From contig JAGTVD010000161.1 of assembly GCA_018224505.1 (NCBI GenBank), positions 1 to 5,835 on the forward strand: 5,835 bases of DNA, written 5' to 3'. This stretch comes from Desulfatitalea sp. Lineage in GTDB: Bacteria > Desulfobacterota > Desulfobacteria > Desulfobacterales > Desulfosarcinaceae. The translations under genes were made by a program, and so were the position numbers. Below the pieces are notes generated by a model. It had not been told where the DNA came from. It saw nothing but the letters and a program-made list of their open reading frames with translations, and ran no database searches. Below, one piece after another: positions 1 to 5,511 of this stretch (positions within the stretch are counted from its first letter, which is position 1; the number at the start of each line of letters is the position of its first letter).

Positions 1-45
1 ACACTGCATAAATGCGCCCCCGGGCATCTGCGGGCCGACCGGAAA

Positions 46-777
46 CTACGTGTGATAAGGGCTCTGGTTGAGCGAACCGCGATAAATGCAATGGCTGTGG
101 GTTTCCATGGCCATCAGCGTCTCTTTGCCGGAAAAACCATCAAGGGCATATTGGCACAAGAACAGGCTCCCCGCGGCCGGCGAAGGCGCCGCGTTGACGA
201 AATCTTCCAGATCACGCAGCTCCTGCGCACCCCACCCTTTTTCCTTGGCCCAGGTCATGTCGCCGAAGCCCCTGAGGCGCTGTCCGGATTGTCCGGCAAC
301 ATCGGCCAAGTATCGGGCCTGACGCACCGGTGTGTCCATCCCACTGCTGAAAAAAAATTTTCCGGATTTTTGATACGCCGCGATGTCCAGACCGCGCCGC
401 TGCAGGCGCCTCACAAGCCGGCCCGTGCGGTCTTCAGGGGCCACAACACACACCGTCTCCTGGTTCAACAAGCCTTCGCCGATATACGCAACGGCAAAAT
501 CCAGGGCTTCATCAGCATCCAGGGGCAAGTGCGCCAGGTGCGCGCCGTCCGGCGCCTGCAAACCCTTGTAGCCCAGGGGCACTCCCGCGGGTGCCGCCGG
601 CGGGTGCCGCCCTTCAAGGTAGCCCATGAGATCCTCGACGCTGAATCGCCTGGCGCGCCGGGTGCCGAGGCGATAGCACCGTAAGGCACCCGCGTTGGTC
701 CACCGTCGGACGGTCATTTCCGAAACGTTCAGAAATCGGGCTGCTTGCTGGATGTTCAATAAGGGTTTCATCGTCAT
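46..777 (-). CDS. HTH (MerR/excisionase-type) transcriptional regulator with MEDS (DcmR-like) sensory domain
   Basis: This 243-residue protein is probably a one-component DNA-binding regulator. Residues 7-52 form a helix-turn-helix of the excisionase/MerR type: the LLNIQQAARFLNVSEMTVRRW stretch (residues 6-26) and an Arg-rich wing (RLGTRRARRF, residues 36-45). Residues 77-240 match the MEDS domain (methanogen/methylotroph, DcmR sensory). Visible hallmarks are HLPL near 83, an AYIGEGLLNQETVCVV strand-helix unit at 97-112, RGFGDMTW at 169-176, LCQY at 207-210 and the terminal THSHCIYRG...SPY segment. The same architecture occurs in DcmR, the dichloromethane-responsive repressor of methylotrophs, but the ligand here is unknown. 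The ATG at 777 is preceded by AAGGA (795-791) at a 13-base spacing, which is rather long. A second ATG at 771 is even further away, so 777 is preferred. The gene lies 116 bases downstream of the DUF3179-like remnant. A perfect tandem 8-bp repeat covers the start codon and could allow autoregulation (inference). Confidence 0.85.
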   Translation of the reverse strand: MTMKPLLNIQQAARFLNVSEMTVRRWTNAGALRCYRLGTRRARRFSVEDLMGYLEGRHPPAAPAGVPLGYKGLQAPDGAHLAHLPLDADEALDFAVAYIGEGLLNQETVCVVAPEDRTGRLVRRLQRRGLDIAAYQKSGKFFFSSGMDTPVRQARYLADVAGQSGQRLRGFGDMTWAKEKGWGAQELRDLEDFVNAAPSPAAGSLFLCQYALDGFSGKETLMAMETHSHCIYRGSLNQSPYHT

Positions 778-791
778 ACCGTTATACCGTT
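776..791. repeat. Perfect tandem 8-bp repeat across the start codon of the MEDS regulator
   Basis: The unit ATACCGTT occurs twice without a gap (776-783 and 784-791). On the minus strand this reads AACGGTAT twice, lying between the Shine-Dalgarno-like AAGGA and the ATG and including the first two bases of the start codon. Direct repeats at this position suit an operator bound by the regulator itself, but replication slippage could also have produced them. Confidence 0.7.
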
Positions 792-817
792 CCTTGGCGA
801 TAGAAGTACCTGCCGGA

Positions 818-846
818 CAAATACAGAATCAGAGCGAAGATGTCAG
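818..846 (-). promoter_or_regulatory. Weak sigma70-like promoter candidate for the MEDS regulator
   Basis: On the minus strand CTGACA (846-841, five of six consensus bases) is followed after 17 bases by TATTTG (823-818, three of six). The predicted start of transcription is near 811, giving a leader of about 34 bases. The -10 match is poor, so this is only a candidate. Confidence 0.25.
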
Positions 847-893
847 CCTTTTCACGATGCATGCGTTTATGATGAGACAATCTCGCTGACGGC

Positions 894-1203
894 TCATTCG
901 GATATGTACCGTTCCGAATCCGGGTGGATGTCTTTCCACACGAACCAGTAGGTGACCGTTACCTGAACATCTCCACCTTCCTTGTCGGTTACTGAAAGGA
1001 TATCGGTTTGGGGATCAAGCTTCAGCACGATTTTAATTCCGCCAAGGCTGTCTTGGATCGTTCCCCGCGCTCTCAGTTCGTCCATGGGGTAGGCCTTGCT
1101 GTTTTCGGCGAGGCGGGATGCTGTGCCTTGAAAAATCCCATCTGCCATGGGCGGTCATGGGAACACTCAAAAACAGAAACAACAGGACAATATGCTTAAT
1201 CAT
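894..1203 (-). pseudogene. Small secreted protein resembling the DUF3179 C-terminal domain, broken by a single-base frameshift
   Basis: The start at 1203 has a good Shine-Dalgarno site (GGGAGA, seven bases upstream) and encodes a clear signal peptide, MIKHIVLLFLFLSVPMTA. The frame then runs out of homology and stops at 1033. From 1148 a different frame continues to 894 with the recognisable part: KAYPMDELRARGTIQDSLGG, then VTYWFVWKDIHPDSERY. These look like the AYP..L...D.lGG and fWFaW..fhPdT.vY signatures of the DUF3179 C-terminus. Removing one C from the CCC run at 1151-1149 joins the two frames into 102 residues. It also creates an ideal signal peptidase site (AMA before DG), strong evidence that the ancestral frame lacked that base. 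Full DUF3179 proteins are, from memory, about 300-400 residues, so this is a short version even when repaired. Either the gene is inactivated or the base is a sequencing error. The DUF3179 assignment rests on pattern memory. Confidence 0.6.
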
Positions 1204-1210
1204 TGGTTGA

Positions 1211-1281
1211 TCTCCCTGTAAAAGAATGGTTTTCTTCTTTTAACCATTCGTCTGCAAAGAGACGATTTCCTTACAGGGAGA
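1211..1281 (-). promoter_or_regulatory. Predicted three-way-junction leader RNA that sequesters a Shine-Dalgarno site
   Basis: On the minus strand an 11-bp perfect stem pairs 1281-1271 with 1221-1211. It encloses two hairpins: 1265-1260 with 1253-1248 (six bp, six-base loop), and 1247-1242 with 1231-1226 (six bp, ten-base A/G loop). The second hairpin can gain two more pairs by competing with the first. The 3' strand of the closing stem contains the GGGAGA ribosome-binding site of the gene starting at 1203. Such a layout fits translational control by opening of the stem. I do not recognise a known riboswitch class. Confidence 0.5.
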
Positions 1282-1287
1282 AAGAAT

Positions 1288-1311
1288 GCGGATGCCTGCC
1301 AGGCAACCCGC
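1288..1311 (-). terminator. Terminator-like hairpin after the selenoprotein gene
   Basis: Two bases beyond the selenoprotein stop codon, GCGG (1311-1308) pairs with CCGC (1291-1288) and TGCCT (1305-1301... 1297-1293) forms an inner five-bp stem with a three-base loop and a small asymmetric internal loop. On the minus strand it is followed by ATTCTTTCTC. The U-tract is interrupted by C residues, so termination may be partial and allow read-through into the downstream leader. Confidence 0.45.
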
Positions 1312-1312
1312 A

Positions 1313-2530
1313 TCAGGCCTGCTCCAGGGGTACCAGGAGCAACGCGCCGGTCTGTCGCAGCGCCTCGTCTGTTTCCGACAAACAGCGTTCCTTGACCGCT
1401 TTCAACAGTTGACCCAATGCCGTTTCGTGCCAGATCCAACGGTTGAAGGCCGCACTGTCCGGCGGCGATCCGCCGGGGCGCGACGCGACCGCCTCGAAAT
1501 AGAAGGCCTTGATATCCTGGGCCGCGAGGCGCAATGCCACCGCGAAAGGCCCATCATAACTTTCGGCCGCAACCTCACCTTTCACGGCGTATTGGCTCAG
1601 CAAGTCAAAGGCCGCCTCGGGCTCGAAACGAACGACCGCCGTGCGGCCGGATGTTTTAAGCCCCAGATCGTACCACGGCCGGAGTTCGGTCACCTCGGAG
1701 CGGCAGGCCGCAATCAGTCGATCCAATTCCGATTGGTCTTCGGGCGGCCGGGAGAATGTGATCGGACACGCCCAAACCGACGGTGTTGATGCGTCCTGAT
1801 CGCCGGCGGGGCCATACGGCTCGGACCAATCTAAAAGTAGGGGCCCCGCGGGCGCTTCGAGCAGTTCCAGGGTTTTAACGAGCACCTTTCGCTGCAATGC
1901 GGCGTCCCCGGGAACGCCAAGCGGACGACCCAGTTCAAATGGCACCCACAACGCCCTCGGCGGCTGGATGGTTGCGGTGTGCTCACGGATCAGGCTGATC
2001 TGTGTTGTGGCCACCCTTTCCGTTTCCAGGTAGTGCGCCAGCGCGCCCACGGCGCGCGTGCAGAACGGTCAGACCGGCACGAGCAGGGCCGCATCCACCC
2101 GATCCCCATGGAGCAGACCGGCCAGATTCCTTGCGGATGATTCCATGGCCGCTGGATCGGTGGCGCCCATAAAGGAGTAGTGATAGGCGGCCACACTGCC
2201 GATGAATCCCTCGCGGACCAGTTCCCTGAGGCGATCCAGGGGAAACATCACGTTCCAGTCCTGTTGGAAGCCGGTCCGATCAAAATTTGTGGAAAGATGG
2301 GTCATCACAAGGTCGCCGGCTTCGATATCCCCGGGAATGACGCGATAATCGCCGCTCAAGCCTTCAAACGGGCGATCCCCCCGCCGGTGCAGCCCCGCGG
2401 TGGAGATCAACGCGACCCGCCGTTGGGACAGCGGCGGGCCTTCGACCCAGGGATGATCGGCAAATGTAGGGCAAGGCAGATGGGCTAAATGCGCTCGCAT
2501 GGATTCAGCCATTTGATCAAGACGGGCCAT
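1313..2530 (-). CDS. Selenoprotein of the glycine/betaine/sarcosine/D-proline reductase B family (in-frame UGA = Sec154)
   Basis: This is one 405-residue protein if the UGA at 2071-2069 is read as selenocysteine. Both sides are in the same frame and match the family: VDAALLVPV, then U154-P-F-C157, then TRAVGALAHYLETE. The resulting UxxC motif lies where the redox-active Sec of this family (GrdB/PrdB) occurs. Other family-like blocks are PPLSQRRVALISTAGLHRRGD (32-52), LSTNFDRTGFQQDWNVMFPLDR (79-100) and PPRALWVPFELGRPLG, shortly after the Sec. The last 165 residues or so carry no domain I can name. Family members reductively cleave C-N bonds in amino acids or betaines, but the substrate here is unknown and no PrdA/GrdE-like partner is nearby. 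The ATG at 2530 is chosen over an upstream one at 2614 because a perfect AAGGAGG sits six bases before it and family proteins begin in this way. A SECIS-like hairpin follows the UGA. Misreading UGA as stop gives two false genes. Confidence 0.88.
2041..2057 (-). promoter_or_regulatory. Bacterial SECIS-like hairpin downstream of the Sec UGA
   Basis: Starting 12 bases after the UGA, the mRNA forms a perfect seven-bp GC stem (GCGCGCC with GGCGCGC) closed by a GUG loop about 19 bases from the UGA. Flanking UGC/GCA and CCGUU/AACGG pairs can extend it back to the UGA. Bacterial SECIS elements bound by SelB need an apical loop roughly 16-37 bases after the UGA with a G at its start, and this fits. 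The triloop is tight and may open one pair in vivo. Confidence 0.65.
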
Positions 2531-2536
2531 TTGGAA

Positions 2537-2543
2537 CCTCCTT
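2537..2543 (-). promoter_or_regulatory. Strong Shine-Dalgarno site that fixes the selenoprotein start
   Basis: AAGGAGG on the minus strand lies six bases before the ATG at 2530. It decides against the longer reading from 2614, which would place this motif inside the coding region. Confidence 0.85.
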
Positions 2544-2579
2544 CGATAAAAACGCCGGAATTGAACTTGTGCACGGTGT

Positions 2580-2632
2580 TGAAGTTCAGCGGTGTTACTA
2601 ATGAAACCCGGCACCGAACTTCAGATGGGTTT
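2580..2632 (-). promoter_or_regulatory. Leader with two mutually exclusive hairpins upstream of the selenoprotein
   Basis: An inverted repeat pairs 2580-2587 (TGAAGTTC) with 2616-2623 (GAACTTCA); GGTG (2591-2594) with CACC (2612-2615) extends it across a three-base bulge. A second inverted repeat pairs 2604-2609 (AAACCC) with 2627-2632 (GGGTTT). Each stem takes sequence from the loop region of the other, so they cannot both form. No U-tract follows, which argues against a simple terminator. An attenuator or a protein-binding leader is possible. Confidence 0.4.
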
Positions 2633-2648
2633 TACTTTAGTTAATTTA

Positions 2649-2668
2649 GTTGTACATTGTTATACATT
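2649..2668. repeat. Tandem 10-bp repeat over the predicted -10 region
   Basis: GTTGTACATT (2649-2658) and GTTATACATT (2659-2668) differ at one base. On the minus strand they fill the spacer and -10 region of the selenoprotein promoter, one helical turn apart, as expected for a cooperatively bound operator. A TGTA-N8-TACA inverted repeat is contained within them. Confidence 0.55.
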
Positions 2669-2678
2669 ATTCTGTCAA
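2649..2678 (-). promoter_or_regulatory. Sigma70-like promoter of the selenoprotein gene
   Basis: On the minus strand a perfect TTGACA (2678-2673) is followed after 18 bases by TACAAC (2654-2649, four of six). The predicted start is near 2642, giving a leader of about 110 bases that contains the hairpins at 2580-2632. The -10 region overlaps a tandem repeat, and the -35 box is one arm of a palindrome. Confidence 0.45.
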
Positions 2679-2689
2679 ACAACTTGACA
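2673..2689. promoter_or_regulatory. Palindrome TGTCAA-N5-TTGACA over the -35 box
   Basis: A perfect six-bp inverted repeat with a five-base spacer (2673-2678 and 2684-2689). Its first arm, read on the minus strand, is the -35 hexamer of the selenoprotein promoter. A dimeric repressor bound here would block RNA polymerase. A shorter palindrome, CTTGAGTCAAG (2702-2712), lies just upstream and shares the TTGA core. Confidence 0.5.
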
Positions 2690-2720
2690 TAGCGAACCAC
2701 ACTTGAGTCAAGGACAGCCA

Positions 2721-3461
2721 TCAGGGCGTTGCGCTTAAAAAGGAGATATCGCCATAGTAGGCGGTTGTTTCTTCCCCCGTATTGTCGGTGTCGGTCATAA
2801 GGCCGATGCCGATGATCGGCGGTGGCGGACGGCCGAAGGCGCGCCGGTAGTCCGCCGCGATATCCCGTGTTTCCGTCATCCAGCGACCGGCGGCGGCATT
2901 GCCGCTTTGCAGGACAATCATCATGGCCTCCTGAGCGTAAGGATTGGGGGCAATGGTGTTTTCCGGCGCCTTGTTGGCCCAGATATAATTCAAGGCGCTG
3001 CCGGGCACCTCCTGGTCTGCAAACAGGCTTGCACTGCGGTGCCGCATGCGCTCCCACCAGCCGGCCGCTTCCGGATCGAAGGCAAAGGCCACATAGATGC
3101 GGGCGGCGTAGTCATCCCCCTGCTTGGCCGAAAGGTCCCCTTTCTCCAGCACACGTTCAATCTTCCAGTGCCATCGGATCAATGGATATTCCGCCGGCTC
3201 GACCCGCAGGTGGCGGATCAGGCCCGAGGCGGCATTTTGACTGTGCGCCCGGATAACGGTCCGGTCATTATCGCGTATCAGTGTATAGCGCGTATGGCGC
3301 TCGATGTTCCGGAAGGTCATCGGCGCCCACACCTCGGGCAACCCATCGGCCGGTGCCAGATCGGCAAAATCGCCGACACGCCATTCAGCGGCCCGAAGGT
3401 CGCCGGTGCTCATTGACAACAACAGGAAAATGCCGAAAACGGCGGTTATGGCGGAACGCAT
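2721..3461 (-). CDS. Secreted DUF3047 family protein
   Basis: The 246-residue product starts with a signal peptide: a basic MRS start, a hydrophobic stretch at about 4-20, and a likely cleavage in LRAAEW near residues 24-25. It is therefore expected in the periplasm or outside the cell. The body matches the DUF3047 family, with TRYTLIRDND (57-66), PLIRWHWKIE (93-102), GDDYAARIYVAF (115-126), NYIWANKAP (158-166), MTDTDNTGE (222-230) and YYGDI (235-239) as characteristic blocks. The length is, as far as I recall, normal for the family. The function of the family is not established; the many Trp and Asp residues could suit ligand or metal binding, but that is speculation. The start at 3461 is fixed by AAGGAGG five bases upstream. 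An ATG at 3548 in the same frame lacks such a site and would bury the signal peptide. No convincing terminator was seen after the stop. Confidence 0.85.
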   Translation of the reverse strand: MRSAITAVFGIFLLLSMSTGDLRAAEWRVGDFADLAPADGLPEVWAPMTFRNIERHTRYTLIRDNDRTVIRAHSQNAASGLIRHLRVEPAEYPLIRWHWKIERVLEKGDLSAKQGDDYAARIYVAFAFDPEAAGWWERMRHRSASLFADQEVPGSALNYIWANKAPENTIAPNPYAQEAMMIVLQSGNAAAGRWMTETRDIAADYRRAFGRPPPPIIGIGLMTDTDNTGEETTAYYGDISFLSATP

Positions 3462-3787
3462 CAGTGCCTCCTTCCAATCAAATCGCATCGCTGGTGCAAC
3501 GCAGCTGGCCGTTTGCAGGACCGCGCACATGCAGATGGGCAAAGGCATCGACCGCTGCGTGGACGCTCAAAATATCATCGATCAGCTACCGGGGCGTTAT
3601 GGGCAAATGCGGCGAAAGATTGAGCGTATGCATCGCACCGGTCACAGCTGCGGTTATCATGTCCTTGGCTTCTTTGGCTTGGCCCATGCGGATGATCCCC
3701 TTAGTGATTGCTTTTCGCCTATCGCACGGCGTGGCCTGAAGCGCTTTGATGGCTCCGGGATAGAAGGGTTTTTTGCGGCAGCCCGGG
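3462..3787. other. 326-base gap without a confident gene; aligned open frames on both strands
   Basis: Between the cyclase stop and the DUF3047 start I find no recognisable gene. On the plus strand a frame is open from an ATG at 3430 (no strong ribosome-binding site) to 3798, 122 residues, overlapping the DUF3047 signal peptide antisense. On the minus strand the exactly codon-aligned frame has an ATG at 3687 with AAGGGG upstream. It reads MGQAKEAKDMITAAVTGAM onward to a TAG at 3588-3586, and in the same frame continues LIDDILSVHAAVDAFAHL for about 35 more codons to a TGA just before the DUF3047 ribosome-binding site. Both frames show purine-rich first codon positions, expected when one is a shadow of the other. 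This may be a decayed gene. The promoter of DUF3047 should also lie here, but I could not place it. Confidence 0.5.
3467..3473 (-). promoter_or_regulatory. Strong Shine-Dalgarno site that fixes the DUF3047 start
   Basis: AAGGAGG on the minus strand lies five bases before the ATG at 3461, directly ahead of a typical signal peptide. It rules out the 29-residue N-terminal extension from 3548. Confidence 0.85.
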
Positions 3788-5242
3788 TCAAGGCGTAGTG
3801 ATATCGGCTATCCATTTTTGCAGTAGCTCCTTGTCATCCTGCACCATGGAAGTCACTCCGAGACGGTGGCGCAGCCGCCCGTCTTTTGGTTCCACCGCCA
3901 GCACTTTGGCATAGATGTCCGAAAAGCAGTGCGCCTCCTGGCAAAAAACAAAGTTCAGTTTCACATCGGTCAGCGGTGCCAGCCGGACCGGGATATCGAT
4001 TTCCAGACTCGATTCCCCGATGAAGCGGGTCTCTCCTGAGATGGTTTCGGCGTCCACCTTCTTACCCTCCAGGCACCAGAGCGCAAGGGGCAGCCGAATC
4101 TCCGCCCGCCCCTCGCGACGGTCATCCCCATCGGGCAAGGTAATGTCGTAAGGCGCTCCGATGGCGGATACCGGATAACAGACCAACGGTTTTTTGAGAC
4201 CTTTCATCATGACCGTCATGGGGGTCTGAACGGTTACGTGGTCGCGCACCTGCTCGTAAGTGGCCTCGCCCACCAGCACCTGCCCACCGACGGTGTTGGA
4301 TTCGATCCGCGAAGCGACATTCACCACGGTGCCCACTAGGCCGTATTTTGTCCTGGCCTCGGACCCCAGATTGCCCACCACCACCGCGCCCGTATTGATG
4401 CCGATCCCCATTTCCAGAATAGGCATGCCCTCCTGCACCATCTGGCGATTCAAATCGGCCAGGGCCCGCTGCATGGCCAATGCACACGCCGCGGCCCGCA
4501 ACGTGTCGTCCGGCCTGGGCTCGGGAATGCCAAACACAGTAAGGATGGCGTCACCGATAAACTCGTCGATAACACCGTCGTAATCGTGGATCACCCGTGT
4601 CATGGCATCCAGATAGCGGTTGAGAATCCGCACCATCTCTTCAGGGTCCCGGTCGTCGGACAAATCGGAAAATCCCCGCAAATCGGACATCAATACCGTT
4701 ACCGTCTGACGTCGGCCGCCGATGTTGCGGCCGTCGGGGGATTCTAGAATCTCGTCGACGATCCGCCGGGACAAATAACGGCCAAAGGTGTCCCTGATAA
4801 AATTGACCAGGTTCAGCCGTTGCTTGGAGACCTTGATGAGGGCCTCGAGCATCATCGAACGTGTTGTCACGATTTCCCGGATCTCGAGGGCTGCATCGGC
4901 ATCCAGACAAATGTTTTCCACTTCGGGATTGGCCACATCAAGGCGCATATTGGCTGCCGAAACGGCTTCCAATGGACGAATGATTTTCTGCTCAAGAAAA
5001 TGCCTCAGGGTAATTATCATAAACAGAAGGATGATAATGACCAGCACAATGATGCGCATCGCATACCAGAACAACTCCACTGGGCCGGCATTCTCGGAAA
5101 CCATTCGATACAACACCGACCCTACCAGTAGAACCGCTTCGATGATGACAATACGCCAGAAGACACCCGCCAGCAGAATCTTGCGAATGCCGGGAGTGTT
5201 TGCCGATGGTTCCCCTGCGGGATCTGAACTGTCGTTTGGCAT
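3788..5242 (-). CDS. Membrane-anchored class III adenylate/guanylate cyclase with PilZ-like C-terminal domain
   Basis: Predicted to make a cyclic nucleotide (cAMP or cGMP) from the triphosphate at the inner membrane. The 484 residues contain two transmembrane helices (about 22-45 and 58-79) with only a short segment between them. A HAMP-like helical linker follows to about 150, then the catalytic domain at about 176-358, and a PilZ-like domain at about 372-480. Both metal-binding aspartates are present (D187 in SDLRGF, D231 in FIGDAI), as are the transition-state residues N308 and R312 in VNVASR. The base-selecting positions are E227 (DEFIGD) and G301 (KYGLVG), which is neither the classic Lys/Asp of adenylate nor the Glu/Cys of guanylate cyclases. 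The PilZ-like part has RxxxR (R375, R379) but GESSLE instead of D/NxSxxG. The chosen ATG at 5242 has GGGA eight bases upstream. Longer readings reach a TTG at 5314, but that TTG is part of a TTGACA promoter box and has no ribosome-binding site. Confidence 0.88.
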   Translation of the reverse strand: MPNDSSDPAGEPSANTPGIRKILLAGVFWRIVIIEAVLLVGSVLYRMVSENAGPVELFWYAMRIIVLVIIILLFMIITLRHFLEQKIIRPLEAVSAANMRLDVANPEVENICLDADAALEIREIVTTRSMMLEALIKVSKQRLNLVNFIRDTFGRYLSRRIVDEILESPDGRNIGGRRQTVTVLMSDLRGFSDLSDDRDPEEMVRILNRYLDAMTRVIHDYDGVIDEFIGDAILTVFGIPEPRPDDTLRAAACALAMQRALADLNRQMVQEGMPILEMGIGINTGAVVVGNLGSEARTKYGLVGTVVNVASRIESNTVGGQVLVGEATYEQVRDHVTVQTPMTVMMKGLKKPLVCYPVSAIGAPYDITLPDGDDRREGRAEIRLPLALWCLEGKKVDAETISGETRFIGESSLEIDIPVRLAPLTDVKLNFVFCQEAHCFSDIYAKVLAVEPKDGRLRHRLGVTSMVQDDKELLQKWIADITTP

Positions 5243-5285
5243 GTGCGCTATCCCAATGAGCGTTGGTATGAATATGTAATCTATT

Positions 5286-5314
5286 ATCATTATGGCCATG
5301 CCGGGCATTGTCAA
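5286..5314 (-). promoter_or_regulatory. Sigma70-like promoter of the cyclase gene
   Basis: On the minus strand a perfect TTGACA (5314-5309) is followed after 17 bases by AATGAT (5291-5286, four of six). A GATAAT lies three bases further on. Transcription would begin near 5279, leaving a leader of about 37 bases before the ATG at 5242. This supports the shorter protein start. Confidence 0.45.
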
Positions 5315-5464
5315 TAAATGACCCGGACGGGGTAAACGGCTTACGGGGAAAGGTGGAACGACTGCCGACAGATGACGGTCGCAGCAAGGCGCTCATGTTC
5401 CCCGCCCCGCCGATGGGCGCGAATTGCCGTATTGACTATTGGTCTATGCGAGGGAAAAAACCTT

Positions 5465-5499
5465 ACAAGAAAAGACGCGTGGCCAGAAACAGTGGACGC
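5465..5499 (-). terminator. Possible terminator after the truncated upstream gene
   Basis: Just past the stop codon at 5514-5512, GCGT (5499-5496) pairs with ACGC (5480-5477) and CCA pairs with TGG, with a two-base CC bulge and a seven-base loop. On the minus strand it is followed by TCTTTTCTT and, a few bases later, a run of six T. The stem is short and imperfect. Confidence 0.4.
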
Positions 5500-5511
5500 G
5501 AGCGCACCGGG

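Noticed and set aside
1..45. GC-rich stretch after the MEDS regulator that might be a terminator
   Set aside because: Only short, poorly aligned CCCG/CGGG pairings and no T-tract on the minus strand.
52..684. Long plus-strand open frame of 210 codons opposite the MEDS regulator
   Set aside because: It is antisense to a protein with two recognisable domains; the translation is Arg/Pro-rich without any motif.
842..890. GTCAGC/GCTGAC inverted repeat after the DUF3179-like remnant
   Set aside because: Six-bp arms are about 37 bases apart with no U-tract; too weak to call a terminator.
1273..1315. A second UGA (1315-1313) in the selenoprotein frame with 13 further codons before a TAA
   Set aside because: The reading after it is short and overlaps a terminator-like hairpin, so it is taken as the genuine stop.
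1286..1789. Plus-strand open frame opposite the selenoprotein C-terminus
   Set aside because: Arg-rich shadow with no motif or ribosome-binding site, opposite a supported gene.
2531..2614. N-terminal extension of the selenoprotein from the ATG at 2614
   Set aside because: It overlaps the leader and the perfect Shine-Dalgarno site, and its residues do not resemble the family start.
2641..3057. Minus-strand open frame of 138 codons overlapping the DUF3047 gene
   Set aside because: It is out of frame with the DUF3047 gene, whose conserved blocks occupy the same bases, and it has no recognisable motif.
5322..5356. Short GTAA/TTAC inverted repeat flanked by G-rich blocks
   Set aside because: Four-bp arms are expected by chance at this composition and nothing else supports a function.
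4992..5396. Minus-strand open frame of 134 codons running from the cyclase upstream region into its N-terminus
   Set aside because: It is out of frame with the cyclase transmembrane region; the product is rich in His, Arg and Ser without a motif. A G-rich stretch before its start is weak support only.
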